A stretch of DNA of 64,000 bases from positions 2,170,001 through 2,234,000 of the forward strand of contig NZ_CP036262.1 in the NCBI RefSeq assembly GCF_007741495.1, in the 5' to 3' direction. The position numbers and the translations under genes were made by a program. Source of the stretch: Roseimaritima multifibrata. GTDB lineage: Bacteria > Planctomycetota > Planctomycetia > Pirellulales > Pirellulaceae. Under the pieces are notes generated by a model. It was not told where the DNA came from, searched no databases, and saw only the letters and a list, made by a program, of their open reading frames with translations. Shown in pieces: positions 25,491 to 33,902 of this stretch (position 1 is its first letter; each line of letters opens with the position of its first letter).

Positions 25491-25814
25491 TTAGAAGAAA
25501 TCGATGCGATGCTCCCCGTTCAAGGAAACGATTGCTTTCTTCCAAGCTCCGGTGCGGCCGATCCGCTGCTTAAATCGCCGAGCCTTGCCCTTGCGGGTTT
25601 GGGTGCGAACTTTGGCAACCTTAACGTCAAACAGCGATTCAACAGCTGTTCGGACGTCGGTTTTGGTTGCGTCTTTATGAATTTCGAATGCGTACTGATT
25701 GTTCCTGGAAGCGCGATGGACGCCCTTCTCGGTAACCAAAGGCCGCAGGAGAACCTGATGCGGTTCAAGCTCGAGCCCGCCTTCGGGTTTCACAGGAGGT
25801 TGAATTCTTTTCAT
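25491..25814 (-). CDS. rplW: 50S ribosomal protein L23
   Basis: 107 residues. The core LRPLVTEKGVHRASRNNQYAFEIHKDATKTDVRTAVESLFDVKV and KARRFKQRIGRTGAWKKAIVSL is typical. L23 docks trigger factor and SRP at the tunnel exit. An N-terminal leader (MKRIQPPVKPEGGLELEPHQ) is longer than usual. It starts 11 bp after rplD. Confidence 0.95.
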   Translation of the reverse strand: MKRIQPPVKPEGGLELEPHQVLLRPLVTEKGVHRASRNNQYAFEIHKDATKTDVRTAVESLFDVKVAKVRTQTRKGKARRFKQRIGRTGAWKKAIVSLNGEHRIDFF

Positions 25815-25825
25815 TGATTCGTTCC

Positions 25826-26479
25826 TTAACCTTGGCTGTCGCTTGAGGAGGAAGCGAACGTACCATCTTTAATCTTGTCCAGGGCGTCGCGGGTTACCAA
25901 CAACCGGCGAGGCTTGAGGACCGAAAGGGCATTCAGTTCGCGAACCGGCGATACGCCGACTCCGCTAATGTTTCGAATGCTTTTGTAAACCATGCCGTCA
26001 AGTCCGGCCGTTGCAACCAGCGTGGTGGTGCTTTCAAGGCCAAGAGCCTTGAGGACCGCTACCATCTGCTTGGTTTTTGGCTCGCTGAATTCCAGTTTGT
26101 CGATAACGACAACCTGTCCATCAGAGATCTTGCTGGCGATCGCCATACGAGTCGCTAGGCGAATTGCCTTTTTCGGCAATCGATAGCTGTAATCGCGAGG
26201 CTTGATCGTGCGAGCAACACCACCACCGCGGCGGATGTTCGTTCGCTTGCTACCGGCTCGGGCGTTGCCCGTACCTTTTTGGCGATACATCTTCTTAGTG
26301 CTACCGCTAACCTGTCCACGAGTACGCGTGTTATGCGAGCCCTGGCGTAGGTTAGCCTGGTACATAACGACAACGTCGTGCAGCAATTGCTTGCTGATTT
26401 TAGGCGCGATCGCGGCGGGATCGATGTCGTAAGAACCGACACTCTCTCCACTGGCATCATATACCGTCAAAGTGGCCAT
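25826..26479 (-). CDS. rplD: 50S ribosomal protein L4
   Basis: 217 residues. Diagnostic: NTRTRGQVSGSTKKMYRQKGTGNARAG, followed by PRDYSYRLPKKAIRLATRMAIASK. L4 lines the exit tunnel with L22 and in E. coli represses its own S10 operon through the mRNA leader. The C-terminus carries a Ser-rich tail. Gap to rplC 60 bp. Confidence 0.96.
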   Translation of the reverse strand: MATLTVYDASGESVGSYDIDPAAIAPKISKQLLHDVVVMYQANLRQGSHNTRTRGQVSGSTKKMYRQKGTGNARAGSKRTNIRRGGGVARTIKPRDYSYRLPKKAIRLATRMAIASKISDGQVVVIDKLEFSEPKTKQMVAVLKALGLESTTTLVATAGLDGMVYKSIRNISGVGVSPVRELNALSVLKPRRLLVTRDALDKIKDGTFASSSSDSQG

Positions 26480-26539
26480 GCGAACAAAACTCCAAATCCA
26501 AATATTCTTAAGCGGGGGGCAATCAAGCCGAAACCAAAA

Positions 26540-27220
26540 CTAGCGAAGACGATTCGTTTCCCGAATCGAAACAAAGCCACCATTGGGGCCTGGAATCGCA
26601 CCACGCACTAACAGCAAGTTGTTTTCTTCATCAACACGGACAACCTTCAGGTTTCGTGTTGTGATCTGAGCAGCTCCATAATGTCCCGCCATTTTGCGAC
26701 CTTTGAAGGTCCTTGATGGCGAAGCACTGCAGCCCGTACCACCAGCGTGGCGGTGGACTTTCTTGACACCGTGAGAAGCACGTTGCCCTTGGAAATTGTG
26801 TCGTTTCATGACCCCGGCAAAACCGCGGCCCTTGCTCGTTCCGGTAACATCGACGGCGTCGATGCCTTCGAAGACGCTGACGGTAATCTTGGTACCGACT
26901 TCATCAGCGGTTTCGCCGCGGAACTCACGAATGAACTTTTGTGGTTCGCAGTCGGCTTTCGCGACAGGCTCAACCGACGCACGACCTTTTTGCCGCTTGC
27001 TGTCAAGCTTAGCAACGTGGCCGCGTTCGCTACGGATAGCTAAACGTCGAGGCTTGTCTTCAAAGCCGATTTGCACAGCTTCGTAGCCATCTCGCTCCTG
27101 GGTGCGCACTTGCAATACATTGCATGGCCCTGCCTGGATAACCGTTACCGGCACGGCAGTACCGTCTTCCAAAAAGACTTGCGTCATCCCGACTTTACGG
27201 CCGAGGATTCCCCGTGGCAT
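26540..27220 (-). CDS. rplC: 50S ribosomal protein L3
   Basis: 226 residues, start MPRGILGRKVGMTQVFLEDGTAVPVTVIQAGPC. The loop reaching the peptidyl transferase centre reads GVMKRHNFQGQRASHGVKKVHRHAGGTG, split by the conserved GQ-x-A-S motif. It lies 353 bp after rpsJ, an unusually long gap for this operon. Confidence 0.96.
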   Translation of the reverse strand: MPRGILGRKVGMTQVFLEDGTAVPVTVIQAGPCNVLQVRTQERDGYEAVQIGFEDKPRRLAIRSERGHVAKLDSKRQKGRASVEPVAKADCEPQKFIREFRGETADEVGTKITVSVFEGIDAVDVTGTSKGRGFAGVMKRHNFQGQRASHGVKKVHRHAGGTGCSASPSRTFKGRKMAGHYGAAQITTRNLKVVRVDEENNLLLVRGAIPGPNGGFVSIRETNRLR

Positions 27221-27573
27221 ATCTAGTGCCTTCAGTAAACAAAGTTAGTGGAGCGAGTCGCCTCCCGAACCTGGCCGACACTGGTGTGTCAGGGGTTATC
27301 GGGACGGCTTCCGTTTCAAATGGAATACCGCACTTGCGAAACTACAGTCCGTTAAACCAATATATTGCTAACCCAAGGCCCCTACACAAGGCTTGGGAGG
27401 TCATGGACCCTTGCGGATACCATGTGGGTCGAAATCTTAACGTGGAACGTCTGGGCTGATAGCCCTAAAACGGAGTTTCCAGCAAGTTTCGAGTGATTCT
27501 TTTGCTCGGCCGCTTTTCAGGGCGGTCGAAATTGACTGGCGAAGACGAAGCGTCTTGGTCGGTCGTAAGTTTA
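27221..27573 (-). other. Long untranslated spacer between rpsJ and rplC
   Basis: 353 bp with no gene on either strand, inside an operon whose other gaps are 11-118 bp. It can form an imperfect hairpin, CCCAAGGC with GGCTTGGG, around 27372-27397, and AT-rich stretches follow (AATATATTGG). It could hold a second promoter or an autoregulatory leader for rplC onwards. I see no standard L4-type leader. Confidence 0.45.
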
Positions 27574-27900
27574 TCAGCGAGCTGAGGCTTTGATCTTGAT
27601 GTCAACACCTGCAGGCAGGCTTAATTTGTTCAGTGCTTCAATTGTCTTAGCGGTTGCCGAAACAATATCGATCAGCCGTTTATGCGTTCTGATCTCGAAT
27701 TGCTGGCGAGACTTCTTGTCGACAAATGGTCCTGACAAGACAGTGTATTTCTCGATCCGAGTTGGCAGAGGAATTGGTCCATGGACCTCACTGTGAGTAC
27801 GTTTAACCGTTTCCACAATGTCCTGTGCACTCTGGTCTAAGACCGAGTGGTCGTACGCTTCCATACGGATGCGAATGACTTCGTGCGACCCAGCCGCCAC
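27574..27900 (-). CDS. rpsJ: 30S ribosomal protein S10
   Basis: 108 residues, GTG start at 27900 ([22 protein letters not shown]) with AGG about nine bases upstream. Core motifs: [42 protein letters not shown] split across the family signature and [12 protein letters not shown]10 also works as NusE in antitermination. First gene of the ribosomal cluster, preceded by the promoter at 28065-28093. Confidence 0.96.
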   Translation of the reverse strand: MAAGSHEVIRIRMEAYDHSVLDQSAQDIVETVKRTHSEVHGPIPLPTRIEKYTVLSGPFVDKKSRQQFEIRTHKRLIDIVSATAKTIEALNKLSLPAGVDIKIKASAR

Positions 27901-28064
27901 GGCAAATACCTAATTTACAAGTTCTGAAGCGTTCTGAAGCAACGGCACGGTGTGAACTGACCCGGTGGTTCTGGATCGGCCTGAGATTGTCTGGCCGCCA
28001 AGAATCCGACATTGCTGTCGGGGATCAGCACCCTTTGTGGACGCTGCTTCGTTAAGAAGGGGAG

Positions 28065-28093
28065 AATCTAGCCGCACCCATACAGTCGGTCAA
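28065..28093 (-). promoter_or_regulatory. Sigma-70-type promoter of the S10 operon
   Basis: On the minus strand TTGACC (28093-28088) and TAGATT (28070-28065) are separated by exactly 17 bases. Transcription would start near 28058 and leave a leader of about 155 nt before the rpsJ GTG. It is the best promoter match I found by eye in the window and sits where the ribosomal operon promoter is expected. Confidence 0.7.
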
Positions 28094-28572
28094 CGGCTGA
28101 ACGCTTTTTTTGAACTGAAAATTCATGTTTTTCTTTGCATGTTGGTGAACCTGGCCTGCCGTACCTTCTCTAAACTGCGCCGTCGGTAGAGGACGTCCCG
28201 CCGCTTGAGCCCGGTTTTCTACCCCATCTTTACCGAAAAAGGGGCGATAAATGCTAGCAATGGCGATGGGCGGGGCGGCAGGATGTGGCGCGCCCAGAAT
28301 TTCTTGCGTCGGTCCTGAATCCGCCGATGGTTGGTTGATTAAAAATGTTTACCAGCATCGTTGTTGGTTCTTGATAGGCATTGGATGGCTGCATGGGGAG
28401 CCGATTTCGGCTGGGCGATTTTGGCGATCGGCGTGTGATGTCCGTAGAAATCGGGGCCGTTGGTGCGTTGTTTCTTGTTGCCTTGTCTTGCTTTGGTCTG
28501 CGCTTGTGGTTTTGAAATGGGCTGCTTTTTTGGTCAGAAACGGCAGGGATTTGTTGCCTTTCGATTAAATCA

Positions 28573-28623
28573 GCAACCCGGTAAGCGAGGGATAGCGGGT
28601 TGCGTTTTCGGTCCCTCGCTTAC
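28573..28623 (+). other. Two overlapping, mutually exclusive hairpins
   Basis: GCAACCCG (28573-28580) can pair with CGGGTTGC (28596-28603), or GTAAGCGAGGG (28581-28591) with CCCTCGCTTAC (28613-28623). The first stem's right arm lies in the second stem's loop, so the two exclude each other as simple hairpins. There is no T-tract. The rest of the 987-bp gap 27901-28887 holds the rpsJ promoter and no gene that I can support. The structure is about 265 bp before the next gene; it may instead be a REP-type repeat. Confidence 0.5.
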
Positions 28624-28887
28624 GCGGCGGGTTGGGATTTGGCGGCCTGTGGCGTTGCTCGCAACTTATTGGTCGCTCGTTCCCCGCGGAGGTCGTGTTG
28701 AGGGGCGTTTTTCGTGGAGCGAAAACGGGCATTCACTTGATCGACAGTTCGGCCACGCCTGACGGGGATCGTCCGGGCCTGTTTGTCGTTCGGCAATTGG
28801 CGACCGACGTCCCGGTGTGGTTAAACTAGTGGCTTCCTTCCCGGAGATTTCTCCATCTTCGTTTGCCCCCGTTTCGCGAGCCTGCCG

Positions 28888-31800
28888 ATGCCTTTCCTTT
28901 GCCTGCCCGATCGTCGATCGATCTTTCCTCTATTGCTCGGCTTTTGCCTGTTCAGCGTTTCGGCGCAAGCTCAGACAACGGAGCCTGCGGAAATTCCGCC
29001 AGCGGACAATGGTGAATTGGCTGGAAATGATGAAGTGGCTCGCGTGATGCGTGAATTTAAGGGGCGAGGGGATTTGGGGGATGGTTCGCAACCTGCGACG
29101 CCGCTGGAAACTTTGAAGCGACTGAAGACACCGGAGGACGTGCAGGTGGATCTGGTCACGGCTGAATCAACGATCGCACAGCCTTTGCACATCCATTTTG
29201 ATTTTCGCGGCCGGATGTGGGTGGTTCAGTATCGTCAGTATCCGTTTCCTGCCGGGCTGAAAGTCGTGCGATACGATCAGCATCTGCGAGCCGTTTTTGA
29301 CAAAGTGCCTCCCGCTCCGCCGCACCATACGCCAGGAGCCGACTGTGTGACGGTGTTTGAAGATACCGACGGGGACGGTACCTATGATTCGCATCGCGAT
29401 GTTATCACGGGGCTGAATATCGCTACCAGTGCAGCCGTTACACCGGAGGGGATTTGGGTGATGAATCCTCCTTACTTGCTGTTCTATCCCGATGCGGACC
29501 AAGATGCGGTCGTCGATGGTGATCCTGAAGTTCATCTAACCGGTTTTGGTATTGAAGATACGCATGCGGTTGCCAACAGTTTACGTTCGGGGCCGGACGG
29601 TTGGTTGTACGGTGCGAATGGTAGCACGACCACGGCATCGGTTCGTGCTCCGCTTTCAGAGAATCCAGAGCAAGCGACCTCTTTTCAGGGACAGTGCATC
29701 TGGCGGTACCATCCCCAGCAACATCGTTTTGAGGTATTCGCAGAAGGGGGCGGCAATACCTTTGGGATGGAGATCGATGCGGCGGGGTTGACGTTTTCGG
29801 GCACCAATGGTGGTTCGACGCGGGGGATGTTTTACCCACAGGGAAGCTATGGGCATAAGTCCTGGGGGAAGCATGGTCCACTAACCAATCCGTATGCGTT
29901 TGGCTTTTTCCCTCACATGCGTTTTGAGGGGGACACCCGGCGTTTTACGCAGGCATTGGTTGTTTATCAGGACGATGCGATGCCCGAACGCTATCGGAAC
30001 CAGATTGTCGCAATCAATCCGCTGCAACGTTGTGTTATCAGCAGTAACTTGGAGCCCGATACATCGACGTTTCGTACTGCTGATTTTGAGCAAACGGTCG
30101 AGACCGATGACCGCTGGTTCCGACCGGTTGCGATCGCCGTGGGTCCGGACGGAGGCGTTTACTTGGCGGATTGGTACGACACTCGCTTGACCCATGTCGA
30201 TCCTCGAGACAATTGGCACAAGACAAGTGGGCGGGTTTACCGGTTGAGCGGAAAAGAGACGCCTGCAGAATCGAAAGCTGAATTCGAAGCGATTCTTCCT
30301 TCTCGGACACGTTTCGATCTGTTGGCTATGGAGACTTCCAGTCTGTTGGAACTGCTGAAACACCCAAGCCGGACCATCCGGTTTTTGACGTTGGACGCCA
30401 TCGTCGATCGCGACGATCAGGCCGCGATCCCGTCGGCGAACGGTACGCAGCAGACGCTTGATCAACAGTTGCAAGCGATCATCGATGATTCGGCGGATAG
30501 TCGTCGCCTTTTGGCGTTATGGGCATTGGAACGTCGTGGGGCTTTGACGGAAGCGACATTGGTGGAACGCCTGAGTGCATCGGAGTCCGGTCCGGATCTG
30601 CGGCGATGGGCGATTCGAATTCTCGGAGACCGCGGGACGGCAAATGCTTCAGAGCGATCGGCTTTGGTGCGGTTGGCGAACGAAGAGACCGACGTGCGAG
30701 TGAGGTCTCAGTTGGCCTCCAGTGCCGCTCGCCTGCCTGCCGATGTGGCGTTGCCTGTGATCGATCGAATGTTACGCAAAGACGCCGACCAGCAGGATTT
30801 GCAATTGCCCCTGCTGATCTGGTGGGCGTTGGAAGCCCACTGCGGTTCTTCTGCGGATTCCGTTGCTGCGATGTTCGAGGATCCGGACCTCTGGCAGACC
30901 GCGCTCGTTCGTCAGACGATCCTGTCGCGATTGATGCGTCGCTTTGCTGCGGAGGGGACTTCCAAAGCGTATGAAGTTAATGGGCGGTTGTTGGCTCAGG
31001 CTCCCGATATGGAGTCCAAAGCAATTTTGATTCGAGGGTTTGAGGAAGCGTTTGCGGGCCGGAAAGTGGAAACGCTGCCAAAATCTCTTCAGGATCAGCT
31101 TGCCATCTATCGCAAGGAGCGTCCTGAATCGGATCTGCCGCTTCGGTTACGTCAGGGGGATAAGGAGGCCGTCGCATTGGTGCTGAAACGGATCACGGAT
31201 CCAAAGGTTTCCATTAGCGAGAAGGTTGAATTGATCTCGATTTTGGGAGAAACCCGAGACAAACAGGCGGTTTCTGGACTGTTGCGTCGTCTGACCAGTG
31301 ACCCATCGGTCGCGGTCAAGCAAGCAGCCCTGCAGGCCCTATCGCGGTTTCCAGATCCCAGCATCGGGCGAACGATAGCGGGCGCCTATCACAGTGCGAT
31401 GGATGACAGTACCAATTTGCGAGAGATGGCGATTCGCGTTTTGGGCAGTCGACCTGAGTGGGCCGCGATGCTGCTGAACGAAATCGACGCCGCGAAAATC
31501 GCCGTCGAACGCGTACCGGCGGATGTTGTCGTCCAAATGCAATCTTTAGGAAGTGAGCCCCTGAAACAACGGCTTTCCCAGCACTGGGGAACCGTTCGAG
31601 CGACTCCGGCAGAAAAGCAGACACTGATCCAAGAAATCGAACAGATCGTAAAATCGCGGCAAGCCGCGGACGATGGTCACGGACAGGCATTGTTCACGAA
31701 ACACTGTGGAGCTTGTCATAAGATGTTCGGTGCAGGGGGCAAGGTCGGTCCCGATCTGACGGGGTACGAACGTTCCAATCTTGATTTTTTGACATTGGCC

Positions 31801-32082
31801 GTTGTCGATCCGTCGGCGGCGATTCGCGAAGAGTTTACGAACTATCGATTGCTTACCGTCGATGGGCAAGTCATTGGTGGCTTGCTGGAGAACCAAACAC
31901 CTGATACCTACACGATTCGGACCGCCGAAGGGCAAGCCATCCAAATCAACCGTGAAGACGTTGAAAGTTTGCAGGCCTCGCCGGTTTCGTTGATGCCTGA
32001 AAACCTATTGGCCCCATTGTCTCCCGAAGAGATTCGTGATCTGTTTGCATACCTGCAACGACGCGGCCAACCCTCCAACTGA
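28888..32082 (+). CDS. PVC-type membrane-bound dehydrogenase with HEAT repeats and C-terminal cytochrome c domain
   Basis: 1064 residues with an N-terminal signal peptide (LLLGFCLFSVSAQAQ). Residues about 55-450 form a beta-propeller glucose/sorbosone-dehydrogenase-like domain of the planctomycete/Verrucomicrobia type, with DVQVDLVTAES, FDFRGRMWVVQYRQYP, TPEGIWVMNPPYLLF and GPDGGVYLADWYD. A long helical middle (about 480-900) has HEAT-like repeats. The C-terminal heme domain has CGACH (Cys940, Cys943, His944), then GGKVGPDLTGYERSNLDFLT and an end typical of TIGR02603. It should oxidise a sugar-like or alcohol substrate in the periplasm and pass electrons to heme. The MFS exporter follows after 31 bp. 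Substrate unknown. Confidence 0.88.
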   Translation: MPFLCLPDRRSIFPLLLGFCLFSVSAQAQTTEPAEIPPADNGELAGNDEVARVMREFKGRGDLGDGSQPATPLETLKRLKTPEDVQVDLVTAESTIAQPLHIHFDFRGRMWVVQYRQYPFPAGLKVVRYDQHLRAVFDKVPPAPPHHTPGADCVTVFEDTDGDGTYDSHRDVITGLNIATSAAVTPEGIWVMNPPYLLFYPDADQDAVVDGDPEVHLTGFGIEDTHAVANSLRSGPDGWLYGANGSTTTASVRAPLSENPEQATSFQGQCIWRYHPQQHRFEVFAEGGGNTFGMEIDAAGLTFSGTNGGSTRGMFYPQGSYGHKSWGKHGPLTNPYAFGFFPHMRFEGDTRRFTQALVVYQDDAMPERYRNQIVAINPLQRCVISSNLEPDTSTFRTADFEQTVETDDRWFRPVAIAVGPDGGVYLADWYDTRLTHVDPRDNWHKTSGRVYRLSGKETPAESKAEFEAILPSRTRFDLLAMETSSLLELLKHPSRTIRFLTLDAIVDRDDQAAIPSANGTQQTLDQQLQAIIDDSADSRRLLALWALERRGALTEATLVERLSASESGPDLRRWAIRILGDRGTANASERSALVRLANEETDVRVRSQLASSAARLPADVALPVIDRMLRKDADQQDLQLPLLIWWALEAHCGSSADSVAAMFEDPDLWQTALVRQTILSRLMRRFAAEGTSKAYEVNGRLLAQAPDMESKAILIRGFEEAFAGRKVETLPKSLQDQLAIYRKERPESDLPLRLRQGDKEAVALVLKRITDPKVSISEKVELISILGETRDKQAVSGLLRRLTSDPSVAVKQAALQALSRFPDPSIGRTIAGAYHSAMDDSTNLREMAIRVLGSRPEWAAMLLNEIDAAKIAVERVPADVVVQMQSLGSEPLKQRLSQHWGTVRATPAEKQTLIQEIEQIVKSRQAADDGHGQALFTKHCGACHKMFGAGGKVGPDLTGYERSNLDFLTLAVVDPSAAIREEFTNYRLLTVDGQVIGGLLENQTPDTYTIRTAEGQAIQINREDVESLQASPVSLMPENLLAPLSPEEIRDLFAYLQRRGQPSN

Positions 32083-32113
32083 TACAGCAGCCATTTCTCC
32101 TCCGACCACTGAC

Positions 32114-33382
32114 ATGACGTCTTCCTCGCTGTCCGATTCCACACCGGCAGCGTTTGAGAAACCGAAAACCTGGGAACCGATGCGGTTCCCACTTTTTCGC
32201 ATGTTTTGGGCGGCTTCATTGGCGTCTAATTTAGGGACGTGGATTCACGAGATCGGGGCCAGTTGGCTGATGACCGACCTGAGTGATTCGCCGTTGCTGG
32301 TTTCCGCGGTGAGGACTTCGATGTCCTTGCCGATTCTATTATTAGCACTCCCCGCGGGAGTTTTGGCGGACCGAATCGATCGTCGCCGGTTGTTGATCGG
32401 CACCCAGTTCTTGATGTTGGTCGTTGCCGCCAGCATGGCCTTTTTGACCTGGACCAATCAGGTGCATCCCGCCGGTTTGTTAGGTTTGACCACGTTGATG
32501 GGGCTGGGGATGGTGTTGCACGTGCCGACCTGGCAGGCATGTACGCCGGAGTTGGTGCCGCGCCGTTTGTTGCCTCAGGCAGTATCGCTGGGAAGCATCA
32601 GTTTCAATCTTGCACGGTCGGTTGGGCCAGCAATCGGCGGCTTTTTGATCGGCGTTTGGGGGCCATGGTCCGCCTTTGCAATGAATGCCGTGTCGTTTGC
32701 CGGCGTGTTGTTTGTGTTGTTGACTTGGAAAAGGGAGACGACCGAGCAGCATTTTGGGAAATCGTTTTCGCAGTCGATGATGGAGGGGCTTCGGTTTGCC
32801 CTTCATGAAAGAATCATGCGGAACGTACTGCTCCGCGTGTTCCTGTTTGTCTTGCCCGCCAGTGCCCTTTGGTCGCAGTTGCCACTATTGGCGCGGTTTC
32901 AGTTGCAGTGGGATTCTCGCGGGTACGGATTGATGGTTTGCGGTTTGGGAGTCGGAGCGGTGCTCGCCGCTTTTTCGATCGACCGGCTGCGCTATCGATT
33001 CGGTAGCGATCGATTATTAGCCGGGGCGATGTTGCTGTTTTCAGTCTTCTTGGCATTGTTAGCCGCATGCACCGAGCAACTGCCAGCCCTGCTATTGATG
33101 TTGCCAATGGGAGCTTGTTGGATGATCGTGTTAACCACTTTAAACGCGACCGCGCAAATGACACTTCCGCAGCCGCTAAGGGCCAGAGGTATGGCTTGTT
33201 ATCTAACCAGCCTAGCGTTGGCGATGAGCGCTGGTTCAATGATTTGGGGGCAGGTTGCAGAACTGGGGTCGCCCGCCGTCAGTTTGGTTGTCGCCGCCGG
33301 TTTAATGGCGATCCTGGTCCTCCCCACAAGGCAAGCCTCCATCGGAACCGCGTTAACCGAAACCGAAGAATCGAACGGATAG
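32114..33382 (+). CDS. MFS exporter, EntS-like family
   Basis: I take ATG 32114 (MTSSSLSDSTPAAF); an in-frame ATG at 32036 overlaps the previous gene. The protein has 422 residues and about eleven or twelve hydrophobic helices. It starts FPLFRMFWAASLASNLGTWIHEIGASWLM, a hallmark of MFS_3 transporters, with loop 2-3 PAGVLADRIDRRRLLIG. The family includes enterobactin and macrolide exporters. It begins 31 bp after the dehydrogenase gene and is probably cotranscribed. Substrate not predictable. Confidence 0.87.
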   Translation: MTSSSLSDSTPAAFEKPKTWEPMRFPLFRMFWAASLASNLGTWIHEIGASWLMTDLSDSPLLVSAVRTSMSLPILLLALPAGVLADRIDRRRLLIGTQFLMLVVAASMAFLTWTNQVHPAGLLGLTTLMGLGMVLHVPTWQACTPELVPRRLLPQAVSLGSISFNLARSVGPAIGGFLIGVWGPWSAFAMNAVSFAGVLFVLLTWKRETTEQHFGKSFSQSMMEGLRFALHERIMRNVLLRVFLFVLPASALWSQLPLLARFQLQWDSRGYGLMVCGLGVGAVLAAFSIDRLRYRFGSDRLLAGAMLLFSVFLALLAACTEQLPALLLMLPMGACWMIVLTTLNATAQMTLPQPLRARGMACYLTSLALAMSAGSMIWGQVAELGSPAVSLVVAAGLMAILVLPTRQASIGTALTETEESNG

Positions 33383-33430
33383 ACGGTCAATCAGTCGTCA
33401 TAGCCGGGCTGTCGATTTAGTGAAAGACGC

Positions 33431-33597
33431 CTTTCGCTCGGGACGTGAAATGTATTGGTGAAGGGTTTGCAGCCGTTGACGAGTCTCCATGGGGCTGAGT
33501 GAACAGGTAGCCCGCTGGGCTAAAAGCACGGCACTCAGACTCGGATGGGCAGGGGGGGAATCGTCATCTATAAGTTTCACGTCCCCCGAGCCGAAAG
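33431..33597 (-). repeat. Nested inverted-repeat element, short copy B
   Basis: Reverse-oriented and the shortest copy (167 bp). Its reverse complement aligns with copies A and C along both arms (GTGAAACTTATAGATGACGA, CATCCGAGTCTGAGTGC and GACTCGTCAACGGCTGC). The centre is only the small hairpin AGCCC-AGC-GGGCT. Copies A and C have large, different insertions at this apex. Just beyond the element, 33591-33601 pairs perfectly with 33609-33619 (CCGAAAGCGTT, 11 bp). A further GAGCGAAAGGCGAC near 33690-33703 is inverse to the sequence at the other end. The 520-bp gap 33383-33902 otherwise shows no gene. Confidence 0.75.
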
Positions 33598-33902
33598 CGT
33601 TCGTCCGCAACGCTTTCGGTTCGGAGAACCGAGCGACATTGAATGCTCCGCTATGATTGAAATCCCGCAGTAATAAAATCGACGTCGCGGAGCGAAAGGC
33701 GACCATCGAAGATTCACCGCCTTGCACCTGTGCGCACGCTACGGAATTGTCCGAGATACGTTTTGCGTCTGTTGGGATTGGCGGCGGGCTGAGGATTTTG
33801 CTTCGAAAGAGTTTCACAATTTGCTTGGTGGTTCGGCTAAACTGGAGAGGAGACGTTCGTCTTGCTTAAGCTTGCCTGATTCTTCGGGAGCCTCGTTTCG
33901 TA

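Noticed and set aside
28251-28829. Plus-strand frames of 65-105 residues before the dehydrogenase gene
   Set aside because: Cys- and Trp-rich, with no motif, and they overlap one another and the exclusive hairpins.
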